Assembly: GCA_029565675.1 (NCBI GenBank)
Contig: JAKQNP010000019.1
Span: 62,001-126,000 of the forward strand
DNA: 64,000 nucleotides
Direction: 5' to 3'
Source of the DNA: a bacterium
GTDB lineage: Bacteria; Zhuqueibacterota; Zhuqueibacteria; Residuimicrobiales; Oceaniaggregativiventaceae
The position numbers were made by a program, and so were the translations under genes. Positions 25,825 through 35,540 of the stretch are shown piece after piece. The notes under the pieces were generated by a model. That model did not search any database, was not told where the DNA came from, and saw nothing but the letters and a program-made list of their open reading frames with translations. Position 1 is the first letter of the stretch; each line of letters starts with the position of its first letter.

Positions 25825-27240
25825 TCAAGCAGATATCGGGTGAGCATCCAAATTGATTTGCAGCTGCGGCATGGAAAAAAGTGCAGTTCCCGAGCCCCGG
25901 AATACGAGCATCAGATGCAGGCGATCCGCCGCCGACGGCAAGGGCGGCGTGCAAACGCTGATCAACTGCCAATCCCGATGCGTACCACTAACCGGCGAGG
26001 ATTGGTACACATTATAGTCGGCAAGGTTAAAGACCGAGCCTTCGTTGCAGCAATGCATTCGCAGCGCCAAAAAGGCGGTCTGGTCGACCGATTCTAGGCG
26101 AACGCGCGCGCTAAAGCAATGGCGCCTGCCGGATCGCAGAGGCACGCCGCCAAAGGCGGGGCCCAGCGATGGCGCTATCCAGGCCGATTCATTCATCTGT
26201 AGATGACTGATCACCAACACCAGCCGATCCGCTGACTCTGCAGATGGTGCAACCCCGAAGCTTACAGCTTCAGCAGACGCTGCCGTCGGCCGTTGTGGTT
26301 GCCAGGGCCACAGCCCTATGCGTTCCACAGCCTCATAGGAACGATATAGCCGGTCAAATTCAAGCCGACCGGCATGAAATACCGGATCTGGGGCGTCTAT
26401 CGGTTGTTCGACCGATCGTTCGAGCAGAACCCGACCGGTTTCACGATCGATCGTGCTCACTTCGATTTCAGCCTGAAAATGGCTGCCCAAAGGCAATACC
26501 ACCGGTTGACCCTGGTCGCATACCTTGTAGCCCAGATGAGCATCCCACATGTAGGCACATACGCCCGCATCAACCTTTGTTTTGGAAAGCAGCCGGATAC
26601 TTGGATTTTCATCTTCCAGCAACCACAGAAAACGGTCACCTTGCCGCAGGGGGATCATCGCCTTGTCGCGGGTCTCAAGATGGTGATGTGGGATCTGAAG
26701 AACCGTCTGCTTGCAATCCACAACACAACAGGAAAATCGCTTTAATTGAGGCTTCGCCGGATCATAAGAGCCTGCCGGCCAAAAATTGCAAAATTCAACT
26801 TCTCCTTGTACCGGATTGGGGCTTACCAACCATCCTTTTTCAGAGACCACATTCAACTCGGCGGTGAGATGACAGCGATAACCATCACCCGACGGTTCGA
26901 GTTCGATTCGCATTACAAATCGGCTGGAAATGGAGGCGCTGGCATTGGTTCCGCATGCTGCCAGAGTGATCGAATTCACACGGCGTTCGAGTACGGTCAA
27001 CCGACCGCTGGAGCCGGCGTTTCTTTCAGGATCCTGATGATCAGCATACTGCCGCCAGAACAAAGGCAGAGGAAAGCTATCGCTCAGAATGCTGGATCCC
27101 TCCCGTCGCAGTCGCAATTCGACCACGGAAAGATTTTCGATTCTCGCGATCAGATGATCGCTGTCCAGAATCAGACCACCAGCGGTGCCCTGGGATTGAA
27201 AAACCAGACCTCTTCCCTGCCGAGATGCACCTCGTTTCAT
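25825..27240 (-). CDS. Uncharacterised beta-rich protein of the sugar locus
   Basis: A 471-residue protein that I do not recognise. I start it at 27240, where GGGGA lies upstream, four bases after the permease stop; a longer frame to 27315 would overlap the permease. There is no signal peptide. The first 300 residues are strand-rich and include an aromatic segment (VEFCNFWPAGSYDPAKPQ) and a histidine cluster (IPHHHLETRD). The last 110 residues (CFSARVRLESVDQTAFLALR ... DWQLISVCTPPLP) look like a jelly-roll carbohydrate-binding module. It is translated next to the ABC permeases and the putative hydrolase, so carbohydrate binding or processing in the cytoplasm is plausible. Confidence 0.7.
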   Translation of the reverse strand: MKRGASRQGRGLVFQSQGTAGGLILDSDHLIARIENLSVVELRLRREGSSILSDSFPLPLFWRQYADHQDPERNAGSSGRLTVLERRVNSITLAACGTNASASISSRFVMRIELEPSGDGYRCHLTAELNVVSEKGWLVSPNPVQGEVEFCNFWPAGSYDPAKPQLKRFSCCVVDCKQTVLQIPHHHLETRDKAMIPLRQGDRFLWLLEDENPSIRLLSKTKVDAGVCAYMWDAHLGYKVCDQGQPVVLPLGSHFQAEIEVSTIDRETGRVLLERSVEQPIDAPDPVFHAGRLEFDRLYRSYEAVERIGLWPWQPQRPTAASAEAVSFGVAPSAESADRLVLVISHLQMNESAWIAPSLGPAFGGVPLRSGRRHCFSARVRLESVDQTAFLALRMHCCNEGSVFNLADYNVYQSSPVSGTHRDWQLISVCTPPLPSAADRLHLMLVFRGSGTALFSMPQLQINLDAHPISA

Positions 27241-27244
27241 TTCA

Positions 27245-28108
27245 TCATCCCCGCAATCCGCCGACATTGATGCCCTTGATGAACTGCCGTTGTGCAAGAA
27301 AAAAGACGAGAACATTGGGGATCAAAACCAACACCGAAGCCGCCATCAGCACATGCCATTGTGTCTGGCCGGCGCCGATAATCTGCGCTTTCAGCGAGTT
27401 CAATCCCAGAGTCAAAGTCGCCTTTTCAAAGGAATTGATATAGATCAAGGGATTGAAAAAATCGTTCCACGCCCCCATAAAGCTGAACACCACTACCGTG
27501 GCAATTGCCGGCCGCGCCAGGGGTAGAATGATTTGCCAATAGATGCGAAATCGACTGGCGCCATCGAGCAAGGCCGCCTCGTCGTACTCGTAGGGTATGG
27601 AGAGAAAAAATTGCCGCAACAAAAAGATATAAAACGGCGACCCAAAAAGCGCCGGCACGATCAAGGGCAAATAGGTGTCGATCCAGCCAAGACGGGCAAA
27701 GAGCACATAAAGGGGAATCATCGTGACCTGTCCCGGCAGCATCATGGTGGCGATGCACAATCCGAACAGTTTATCCCGGCCGCGAAAGCGAAAACGGGAG
27801 AACCCGTAAGCCACCAACGTGCTGGAAAAAACACCGCCAGCAATAATGGCAATGCTGATCACCGTTGTGTTGAGCACATAGCGGGCAAATGGAATCAGAG
27901 TCATGGCGTCGCGGTAATTTTGCCACTGCAAATTTTCCGGAATCCAGTGGAACGGAACGCGGAAAACACCCTCCAACGACTGCAACGAGGAAGAAATCAT
28001 CCAGAGCAGCGGAGTTAAAAAAACCAAACTCACCGCGACCAAAAAGAAATACGAGATGCCGAAGCGCAGCGCACCGACCATCGGCTTTGTCCGAGAAAGA
28101 GTACTCAT
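27245..28108 (-). CDS. Sugar ABC transporter permease (MalG/MsmG type)
   Basis: A 287-residue inner-membrane protein with six hydrophobic segments. The cytoplasmic coupling loop is EYDEAALLDGASRFRIYWQIILPLARPAIATV, the EAA motif that contacts the ATPase. The C-terminus QRQFIKGINVGGLRG is the conserved end of carbohydrate permeases of the MalG branch. Its ATG overlaps the stop of the partner permease by four bases (28105-28108), which indicates coupled translation of the two subunits. Confidence 0.96.
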   Translation of the reverse strand: MSTLSRTKPMVGALRFGISYFFLVAVSLVFLTPLLWMISSSLQSLEGVFRVPFHWIPENLQWQNYRDAMTLIPFARYVLNTTVISIAIIAGGVFSSTLVAYGFSRFRFRGRDKLFGLCIATMMLPGQVTMIPLYVLFARLGWIDTYLPLIVPALFGSPFYIFLLRQFFLSIPYEYDEAALLDGASRFRIYWQIILPLARPAIATVVVFSFMGAWNDFFNPLIYINSFEKATLTLGLNSLKAQIIGAGQTQWHVLMAASVLVLIPNVLVFFLAQRQFIKGINVGGLRG

Positions 28109-29025
28109 GATCGGCCTCCCGCTTCGTAATAGACCCAGCGGCGTGACAGATTGAACTGAAGCAGAGTGAAGAGCAAGATAATGATAAAGAGAATCCAGGC
28201 CAACGCCGATGCATACCCCATCTTGAATTGCTGAAATGCTTTTTTATACAAATAGAGGACAAAAAACAGAGTCGAGTTGTTCGGCGCTCCTTCACTTCCT
28301 TGCCCGGCGGATGCAGTCATGACAAAAGCTTGCGTAAAGACCTGAAAAGAACCGATCATGTTCATGATCAGATTAAAGAACAGAGCCGGCGAAATCATCG
28401 GCGCCGTGATATGCCAGAATTTGCGCCAGCGTTTTGCGCCATCCAGATCAGCCGCTTCGTACAACTCGGGCGGTATGCCCTGCAGGGCAGCCAACATGAT
28501 AATCATCCCCCCGCCGATCCCCCACAACGACATGAGAATAAGGGCCGGCTTGGACCACGTCTCACTTTGCAGCCACAACGGCCCTTCGATGCCGGTCCAT
28601 TCCAATGCCCTATTGAGCAAACCGAATTCGGGATTGAAAATCCACATCCACAAAATCGACACTGCCACCAGGTTGGTCACCGACGGCAGAAAGAAAAGAG
28701 TGCGGAAAAGTCCGATACCGCGCAGTTTTTGATTGAGGAGCAGAGCCAGCCCCAATGAAAGCGCGATTCCCAATGGCACCGAAAAAAGAACATAGTAAGC
28801 GGTGTTCCACAGACTCTTGCCGACCAGCGGATCGCGCAACAGGATTTCGCTGTAATTCTCCAATCCGATCCATTGCGGGCTGGACAACATCGACCAGCGG
28901 GTAAAACTCATAAAAAACGACACCACGATCGGACCGAGCGCAAAACATATAAAGCCTATAAACCAAGGCATAATATATAGATAACCTTGCCAATCCTTGA
29001 ACAGCTTGTTCTGCTGGTGCGGCAT
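28105..29025 (-). CDS. Sugar ABC transporter permease (MalF/UgpA type)
   Basis: A 306-residue permease with six predicted membrane helices. The start is WQGYLYIMPWFIGFICFALGPIVVSFFMSFT, standard for this subunit. The coupling loop is PPELYEAADLDGAKRWRKFWHITAPMISPAL with its EAA core. The ATG at 29025 has AGGA upstream; a longer frame to 29088 would overlap the glycosidase gene. It forms a heterodimer with the downstream permease. The insertion MTASAGQGSEGAPNNSTLF in a periplasmic loop is somewhat long but common in the family. Confidence 0.96.
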   Translation of the reverse strand: MPHQQNKLFKDWQGYLYIMPWFIGFICFALGPIVVSFFMSFTRWSMLSSPQWIGLENYSEILLRDPLVGKSLWNTAYYVLFSVPLGIALSLGLALLLNQKLRGIGLFRTLFFLPSVTNLVAVSILWMWIFNPEFGLLNRALEWTGIEGPLWLQSETWSKPALILMSLWGIGGGMIIMLAALQGIPPELYEAADLDGAKRWRKFWHITAPMISPALFFNLIMNMIGSFQVFTQAFVMTASAGQGSEGAPNNSTLFFVLYLYKKAFQQFKMGYASALAWILFIIILLFTLLQFNLSRRWVYYEAGGRS

Positions 29026-29056
29026 AAGCGAATTCCTTTTTATTGAACAGTGCCTA

Positions 29057-31267
29057 TCATTCTCTTTCGATCTCCAGTACATGAACACCCGGGGTGCAGG
29101 TTTCTAGCGGCAGTATTTTGCCCCGTCGCCATACGCGGCCGTTCCAGATAATCGAACGAATGCCAGGCCCCGTGCCGCGGCTGTGCACCGTCCAGCTGCC
29201 GCCGCGAAAGCAGATATCCTTTATAATGGTTTCTGGCATATCATCAAGATCATGAATAACCACACCATCATCCTGAAATTCCACTCCGAGCAAAGCGGCG
29301 ATCAACGCCAGATACCAGCCTGCAGCGCAATTGAGATTCCAGACCGCACCATGACGGCTGAAGGGAACAGAATCTTCGTCTATTGCTGCAAATTCAGGAC
29401 AATAGTCGAGACTGTGCAGACACGATTCCACCAGCTCCAGCCACCGCCGCAGAGCTGTGAAACGACCGGTGCGCAGCCACAAACGCACAGCAATCCAGTC
29501 CCAGTGCGGGTACCAGGATGACAGTGCAGCCTCGCTGCGGCGGTGCGGATCCCACATCGGTGTCATTCCCAATCCTTGCGGACCAAGTAGGTGGTGCTCG
29601 ATGAATGCAGCACACTCCGTCAACACCGGGCTGAGCCACTCGATGCCGCGTTGCGACTCGGCGACCAACAGCGAATACAAACCATAGCAGCTCACGGTTC
29701 GGCCGCTGTCGCTGTCGATTGAATCGCAAAAAAATCCCTTTTCCCTGTCCCACAAGGCATGGAGACCGGCAACCTGCACCAGTTGCGCGCGCTGTGCCGC
29801 CTCACTTGCCAATGCGTCATCGCCAAGTTGTTCGGCAATGACAGCCATATTGCGGCAAAGGCCATACCAGGCGCCGACGTCGATAGTCACCAGAGAGCGT
29901 TCGCTGCGGCCTAACTTGGCTGGCAGATCGGGATAAAAGCCCAACGATGGGAAAAGTCCGTCCGATCTGGATCGCTCTGCCAGCTTGCGATAGGCAAACA
30001 CCAGCGCCGGATAATTGTCACGCAATATGGCAAGATCAGCGGTCTCGGTTGCACAGCGCAGCACCAATTCAGAAAAAAGAAAATCGAGGGCTCCGAAACC
30101 GACCGCATCCATCGGATCGAGCTGCCGAGTCCAGCGCATGGGTATCGACCCATCGATGTCGCGATGCATGCGCAGAAAATCGATCTGCTTTCGCATCTGT
30201 TCCAATGCCCCCCAGCGGGGCAAAGCAAACCCGGTCACCATGTTGTCCCACGCCCAGGTCCAGTAATAACTCCCCTGGCAAGCGCGAAACAGACCGACGT
30301 CGCTTACCCAGGAAGCGGAACAGATCGCTGGAACCCGATTAAAAAAACGTTCGATGGCCGGCTGTCCCGGGCAGCAGAGTTTTGGGCTTGTCTCTTCGAT
30401 TTGCCGATAGCGTTTTTGCTGACGGTGAAAAAAAACGCCGGGGGGGTGCGTTGTCAAAGGTGTGAAATTACCATCACCAGAAAACTGCAGGTAGAACTCC
30501 GGCGCATGCCAATCCCTTGTGCTGTTGGGATCCTCCCAGACCGTAAATTCAATTCGGCTGTCGTCGAACCTTTCAACCCTCCACCCCGCCCCACCGGCGC
30601 GAATCGCAATCTGTGCCTCAGCAAATGCCAGCTCGCTGTCGCGGTATTCCGGCCACACGTCCGACATCCGTCCCAACCCCGATTTGACTCGACGCGCAAA
30701 TATCAACCGGCGCCAGCTTTCGGGAATGAGAAAATCGCCTTGATAGTCGCCCTCACGGCGCAACCAGGATCGCAACACCAACCGATCCTGCGCCACCGCC
30801 CGCCATTCCTCATCTGTACATTCGTGGTGCCAAATACGCTGCCCGTGTACTTGAATGGTCAATGCGCAAAGATTGAGATGGATCTGCAAACCGATGCGGC
30901 GCCGCGAAGGGCTTGCTGCTTCCCTGGTTCTGCAAGCCAAACAAAGCGTATCGCGTTTGAGCGCCATTGTCCATTCGGCGCGCACACCATCGCACCTCAC
31001 CGACGTGCGGGCAGTGGCCGGGGTGACGATGAGATCGCCCCAATCGAGGTCGATGGCTGCAATTCCTTCTGCGGATTCGATCAGCAGCCGGGGCAGCAGT
31101 ACCCCGCTCTCCGCTTGGAGCAACACGGCGTTGCGGCTTACCGGCTGTCGCCCATGAAAATCGATCTGATCGATGCCTCCGGCGCGTCGAGAAAGTCGCG
31201 CGGCAATGCGATCGTCAGACAACCAACAACTGCCATCGAGATTTTGCAGAGGATTGCGCTTTTTCAT
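29057..31267 (-). CDS. Six-hairpin (alpha/alpha)6 glycosidase, GH63/GH37-like
   Basis: A protein of about 736 residues (ATG at 31267; an in-frame ATG at 31288 would add seven). It has no signal peptide. The C-terminal two-thirds is an alpha/alpha toroid with the characteristic segment YYWTWAWDNMVTGFALPRWG, containing a likely substrate-binding W-D-N, and DGSIPMRW. SWYPHWDWIAVRLWL and RHGAVWNLNCAAGWYLALIAALLG follow near the end. This layout matches clan GH-G type enzymes (GH63 and GH37 relatives) that remove terminal sugars. The N-terminal 250 residues look like a beta-sandwich. It stands directly upstream of the permeases in the sugar locus. The exact sugar is unknown. Confidence 0.8.
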   Translation of the reverse strand: MKKRNPLQNLDGSCWLSDDRIAARLSRRAGGIDQIDFHGRQPVSRNAVLLQAESGVLLPRLLIESAEGIAAIDLDWGDLIVTPATARTSVRCDGVRAEWTMALKRDTLCLACRTREAASPSRRRIGLQIHLNLCALTIQVHGQRIWHHECTDEEWRAVAQDRLVLRSWLRREGDYQGDFLIPESWRRLIFARRVKSGLGRMSDVWPEYRDSELAFAEAQIAIRAGGAGWRVERFDDSRIEFTVWEDPNSTRDWHAPEFYLQFSGDGNFTPLTTHPPGVFFHRQQKRYRQIEETSPKLCCPGQPAIERFFNRVPAICSASWVSDVGLFRACQGSYYWTWAWDNMVTGFALPRWGALEQMRKQIDFLRMHRDIDGSIPMRWTRQLDPMDAVGFGALDFLFSELVLRCATETADLAILRDNYPALVFAYRKLAERSRSDGLFPSLGFYPDLPAKLGRSERSLVTIDVGAWYGLCRNMAVIAEQLGDDALASEAAQRAQLVQVAGLHALWDREKGFFCDSIDSDSGRTVSCYGLYSLLVAESQRGIEWLSPVLTECAAFIEHHLLGPQGLGMTPMWDPHRRSEAALSSWYPHWDWIAVRLWLRTGRFTALRRWLELVESCLHSLDYCPEFAAIDEDSVPFSRHGAVWNLNCAAGWYLALIAALLGVEFQDDGVVIHDLDDMPETIIKDICFRGGSWTVHSRGTGPGIRSIIWNGRVWRRGKILPLETCTPGVHVLEIERE

Positions 31268-31325
31268 CACCTGTGTCCGTGCAGTCATGTCTATCGGTCA
31301 CAAAGTCTTTGGCGGTTGCCCACCG

Positions 31326-33206
31326 CTAATCCGCGGAAAACAGGCAAGTCGGCAACTCTTGATCATGCGCCTCCAGGGCGCGCAAACTGAACCAGCATTC
31401 TTGGTCATCCGCACCGTTCCAGCACTGTCGGGTGATCCGTTCCGTAAAGCGGTTATAGTCGAATTGCATGTAGCCGCCATCCAGAGTCCAGTCGATCCTC
31501 TCACTGCCACCGGTTCCGCTGGAATGTTGCACCTCTGCTGCCCGCAGCTGTGCAAGGAGGGTTTGCAGCGGTTTATCGCGCAACGACACCACCCAAAAGC
31601 CCAATCCCAGGCCACTGGCGCTCAGGGCATCGCGGCTAACAATCTTTTTTTCACCTTCATAGAGAAAAAAGGAACAGATTTTATAGGGTGGATGGTGGCG
31701 CAACTGGACAAACGCCTTTGCCCCTTCAAGGGGAGATAAAAACATGGGCATCACCGCGATGGCAACCGATCCATCGATCCAGAGCAAAGACTTGGGCGGA
31801 TCAAACCGCTCTGCAGCAGCCGCTGCTGGACAACCGTCGATGTACAATCCGGCAAAATCGGCTGCATCGTTCCACAACAGATCCAAGCGCAGCCGTTGGA
31901 TTGGGCCCTGGCCTGCCCTCTTTGGTGTAATCACCTCGATGGCGCGGTTTTCGTGCTGATAAACGAGGGTGCGCCCTTCTTCATAGAGATAGTCGCTGCC
32001 GACGGAAAAACCGGCAGTATGACACAGATTCGCCTCTCCAGCTTCTGCTTGGTCAAAGACCATACGGGTGGTCATACTGTGAAAATCCGCCATGGAGCAT
32101 ACAGGAGATTTCCGCCGCACGCGCAGGACCAGTGCGTCGCTTTGTGCGGCATTGACGTAGGGCCGGCTTGCGCTGGCCAGTGTATAATCCGGATGGAGAA
32201 AAGTGGTCAACTCACTCCAACCACCCGGATAGACCTCAGCATCAAAACCGGCAATCAGACCCGAACTTTGCATTTCTCGCGCATTTTCGTGATAACTTTC
32301 ACCGTAAGTGGTGCAGCGCAACAACAGGGGCATGGGCTTATCGAAAGCGAGGCGCCGCGCGGCCAGGGGCACATGAAAGGGCACCGCAGCGATCATGGCG
32401 TTCTGAATAAGAGCAGAGGGGTGATTCAGCCGGCGCGGCAGGTCGGGTTCGAGGTAAATCCCACAATTAAAGGCCTGCGCAAAAGTGCAGTGCAGTCCGG
32501 AAAAACCGCCCAGTGAATCCTCGGCATAAGCACGCGAAAAAGGACCGGCGAATTGTTGGGTCGGCGCGTGCCAGTGCAACGCCACATCGATCCACAGCTG
32601 TTCTTCCAGCGCCAATGAGCGGCGGCGAATTTCCGGGTCAACGCTGTATTCCGCTGCCAGAGCGAGAAACCACAGTGTCAATGCCGTATAAGTCGGGCTG
32701 TTGTATTCGGCCATCTCCGCCTGGCGATAGAAGCGGTGTTGCCGGTTGGCGATGGTTTGGTGAAATTGGCGCAACAGCGCCCTGCCGAGCTCGACGTAAG
32801 CGACCAATCCAAACCGTTCGCCGCCCAACACGAGATGAACATAGGCGGCGATTGGATGGTTTACATTGCCGTCGCTGTAACGGACAGTGGCAGAAATTGG
32901 CAAATTCTCGCGCAGATTGCGCATAAGGGAATCACGGGCGGCGGCGGACAGCCGGTCGCCATAACGGCGCAATATCAAATCCAGCGTACAGGGTGAATGA
33001 GTGCCGTCGTCAACCCGCAAATTGGTCAAAATCCGATTGGCAAGCTCTCGATCTGCCTGCTCCTCACTTTCAAGCAGACAGATGGCGTACCAGGCAGATT
33101 CCCGGGGAATAAGGCAGAGCAATTGTTGCGCATTGAAATGGCGCTCGGCTTCCGCGCGCGCCGATTGCAGCAACCAGGTGCGAAAATTTTTCGGATCGGT
33201 TATCAT
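31326..33206 (-). CDS. Orphan (alpha/alpha)-toroid-like protein, lyase-like layout
   Basis: A 626-residue cytosolic-type protein with no signal peptide that I cannot place in a family. The first 300 residues are helical and hold conserved-looking polar and aromatic segments: GNVNHPIAAYVHLVLGGERF, EMAEYNSPTYTALTLWFLAL and GPFSRAYAEDSLGGFSG. The second half is beta-rich (LVLRVRRKSPVCSMADFHSMTTRMVF and others). A helical toroid followed by an antiparallel beta part is how heparinase II/III-like and related polysaccharide lyases are built. It begins nine bases after the heparinase-like gene and so belongs to the same transcript. Function as a lyase or sugar-processing enzyme is inferred from layout only. 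Confidence 0.65.
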   Translation of the reverse strand: MITDPKNFRTWLLQSARAEAERHFNAQQLLCLIPRESAWYAICLLESEEQADRELANRILTNLRVDDGTHSPCTLDLILRRYGDRLSAAARDSLMRNLRENLPISATVRYSDGNVNHPIAAYVHLVLGGERFGLVAYVELGRALLRQFHQTIANRQHRFYRQAEMAEYNSPTYTALTLWFLALAAEYSVDPEIRRRSLALEEQLWIDVALHWHAPTQQFAGPFSRAYAEDSLGGFSGLHCTFAQAFNCGIYLEPDLPRRLNHPSALIQNAMIAAVPFHVPLAARRLAFDKPMPLLLRCTTYGESYHENAREMQSSGLIAGFDAEVYPGGWSELTTFLHPDYTLASASRPYVNAAQSDALVLRVRRKSPVCSMADFHSMTTRMVFDQAEAGEANLCHTAGFSVGSDYLYEEGRTLVYQHENRAIEVITPKRAGQGPIQRLRLDLLWNDAADFAGLYIDGCPAAAAAERFDPPKSLLWIDGSVAIAVMPMFLSPLEGAKAFVQLRHHPPYKICSFFLYEGEKKIVSRDALSASGLGLGFWVVSLRDKPLQTLLAQLRAAEVQHSSGTGGSERIDWTLDGGYMQFDYNRFTERITRQCWNGADDQECWFSLRALEAHDQELPTCLFSAD

Positions 33207-33215
33207 GTCAGCCTG

Positions 33216-35540
33216 TCAGAGTTGGACGGTAAATTCGCGATGATCATAATAGCCGGACAGATGCTGGCCAGAGCCATCAACAGTCAGCGATTCGGCTTGT
33301 GCTGCCCATGCCAGCACAACAACAAACCGGCATTTTTGACCTTTATGGCCCAGTTGCAGGAAATAATCGCGCTCGCCGGCATGCGGATAAGCAGGCACGA
33401 AATCGCTCAGACCGCGTCTAGCCGCTGTCAGTTCCGGGGATAGACACCAAACCTGCAGTCGCCGTTTGCCGAACCCGCAAGCCGCAACCTCGTGTTTCGC
33501 GCCTCTTCGGCACAAGTGCCAGGGGTGATAGGAGTGCAGATTCCACTGCACCTCCTTCTCATCTGTACATTCGACTGTATCCTGAACAATCAACAATCCA
33601 GGCGGCAACCAGATCACTTTGCGCCTTAAGCGTTTGACCGCCAGAAAATCGAGATATGCCGGTGCCAAATCGGTTTCGGCATAAAAACCGTTCTCCAGCT
33701 CTCCATGGCCGACCAAACAGCTGAACCGGTCAGCTGCGATAAAATCTGGTGCCCAGACCATGCGGTCGCCGATCTGACCATAACCGTTAAAAGTCACGGT
33801 ATTGTGCAGCAGAGTATCGCGGCGATAGACCGGCCCGGGACCACAGACCAACAAACCGCGGTCATCGGCGATCAAAAAACTGCCCTGTCCGGGATCGCTG
33901 TGGCCATAACCGCTCCACTCCCCGGCTTGATAGCGTTTTTCTCCCAGCGGTGCACCGGCTCGCAGAGTGACCAAATAACAGCTCGAACGCCAAAACAACT
34001 GACCGCCATCCGGAAAATCGGCAGCTTTTCGACTTGGCGCTGCTGCAGGCGCAGGCGTTTTGCCACTATAGAGAAATTCCCAGATACGGCGGCGCGCTGG
34101 AGCGTTGCGAAAATCGACTCCTGCCGGTGACAGATCGATCAATTTCGCGGCCAAATTCGCGGCTGCAGGCGAAGCGGTGCGCAACGCAATCAGCCGGTGC
34201 ATCCAGCTATCGCCGCCCACGCGGTATTGCGGATCGCCGAATGTGACGCCCAGCAAACCGTTGTCGCTGGTCGCAGCTGCGCGGAAACAAGAAGCCTTGC
34301 GCCAGTACGGGGTTGCCGACCAATAATCCAGACCCGCACAGCCGCGCAAGAGTTCCAAAAACCGGAGCAAAAAAGCATGTTCGTAGATCCACAGATTCAG
34401 ACCATGGGGATAAAAACCGTCGTCTGGCAGCATATCCAAAACACGCAGGAAGGCGCCGTGCAGCCATGCCGCCCACTCGGCAACCTGCGGATGAGTTTCC
34501 CAAAAAAGAAAACAAAAAGCCAACAAACCGTGCCCGGCCCCGAGAAAATGCGCCTGTGCATAATCCTCGCGCTCGTAGCCGATGTGGCGCCAGACGCGAT
34601 CAGCGGTCTGGTAAAGCTTTTCACGAACAGATCCACGCAAGCTGTCATCCATATGATTCCACAGCCAATCGACTGCCAAACAAAGGGAAAAGAGGCATTC
34701 ACCGGACTGGGTGTCGATCACCATGGGCTCGTAGTCAGGTTGCAGCGATAAATCCAGAGCATGGACAAGTTGTTCTATCGCCCGATGCCGCAAAGCCGCA
34801 TCGCTGTCAAATAAAGTCAAAAATGCAGGGAGCAACAAACGGTCAAAATCGCGCAGCCGCTCTGGACCCGGCAGCAGCTTGGCTTCTGCTGTCACCTCAT
34901 CTGGCAAATACCTATTCCGTTCAAGGCGAAGCAGTTGCCGTTTGATCTTGCGGTGCGCCGATGCAGAATCTTTGCGCAGCTCGGTAAACTGCTCGGCAGT
35001 GAATAACAGTCGCGGATAACCACCTCGTCGATCGGTGACGAGATCAACGGGGGTCGGCTCTGCCCGGCGTCGGGCATTGGGAATGATTTCGATCCGAAGC
35101 GGCAGCAGCCGGTCGTCAGACCACTGAAGCCACAGCTTGTGATCCTCCGGTGCCCGCACAAAGAGCAGAGCGATGGCGCGCAGCAGTCCGCTCTGCTCTT
35201 CGTCACCATAAAAATTGAATTGTGCGCGCACCGATTCATGCGGAGTGGTCAGTTTGACTTCCGGCATCGGCGGCACACCGCGCCAGCCCGGCCACGGGCC
35301 GACGCACAAACCGGGCGGCTGCAAGGAAAAAGTCATTTCAGCAAAACGCCGCAACCCCTGTGGATCGCTTTGCGGATCAGACGGCCGCATATGACAACAA
35401 TGGCGCCGCAGCGGGTATAAACGGCAGTCGAAGATCAAATGCAAACCGTAACGCCCTGGTGTCAGGTCAGGAAGCTGAACCTGCATCTCGGTCGACTGAT
35501 CAGGCGGTCGAATACCTATTGTCTGTGCGCAAGTGTTCAT
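33216..35540 (-). CDS. Heparinase II/III-family-like protein, cytosolic
   Basis: A 774-residue protein. After a beta-rich N-terminus of about 150 residues, the helical toroid runs from about 190 to 480 and includes AQAHFLGAGHGLLAFCFLFWE and DDGFYPHGLNLWIYEHAFLLR. This matches the DGxYxxG...Y pattern of heparinase-like lyases. The C-terminal beta domain has SGYGHSDPGQGSFLIADDRGLLVCGPG and LLHNTVTFNGYG, the characteristic HxDxGSF and HNT region. Such enzymes cleave uronate-containing polysaccharides by elimination. No signal peptide is present, so it would act on imported oligosaccharides. Its ATG overlaps the stop of the sugar-binding protein by four bases. Confidence 0.82.
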   Translation of the reverse strand: MNTCAQTIGIRPPDQSTEMQVQLPDLTPGRYGLHLIFDCRLYPLRRHCCHMRPSDPQSDPQGLRRFAEMTFSLQPPGLCVGPWPGWRGVPPMPEVKLTTPHESVRAQFNFYGDEEQSGLLRAIALLFVRAPEDHKLWLQWSDDRLLPLRIEIIPNARRRAEPTPVDLVTDRRGGYPRLLFTAEQFTELRKDSASAHRKIKRQLLRLERNRYLPDEVTAEAKLLPGPERLRDFDRLLLPAFLTLFDSDAALRHRAIEQLVHALDLSLQPDYEPMVIDTQSGECLFSLCLAVDWLWNHMDDSLRGSVREKLYQTADRVWRHIGYEREDYAQAHFLGAGHGLLAFCFLFWETHPQVAEWAAWLHGAFLRVLDMLPDDGFYPHGLNLWIYEHAFLLRFLELLRGCAGLDYWSATPYWRKASCFRAAATSDNGLLGVTFGDPQYRVGGDSWMHRLIALRTASPAAANLAAKLIDLSPAGVDFRNAPARRRIWEFLYSGKTPAPAAAPSRKAADFPDGGQLFWRSSCYLVTLRAGAPLGEKRYQAGEWSGYGHSDPGQGSFLIADDRGLLVCGPGPVYRRDTLLHNTVTFNGYGQIGDRMVWAPDFIAADRFSCLVGHGELENGFYAETDLAPAYLDFLAVKRLRRKVIWLPPGLLIVQDTVECTDEKEVQWNLHSYHPWHLCRRGAKHEVAACGFGKRRLQVWCLSPELTAARRGLSDFVPAYPHAGERDYFLQLGHKGQKCRFVVVLAWAAQAESLTVDGSGQHLSGYYDHREFTVQL

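Noticed and set aside
30164-31390. Plus-strand 408-codon open frame
   Set aside because: It is antisense to the six-hairpin glycosidase gene; the arginine- and proline-rich translation is typical of GC-rich shadow frames.
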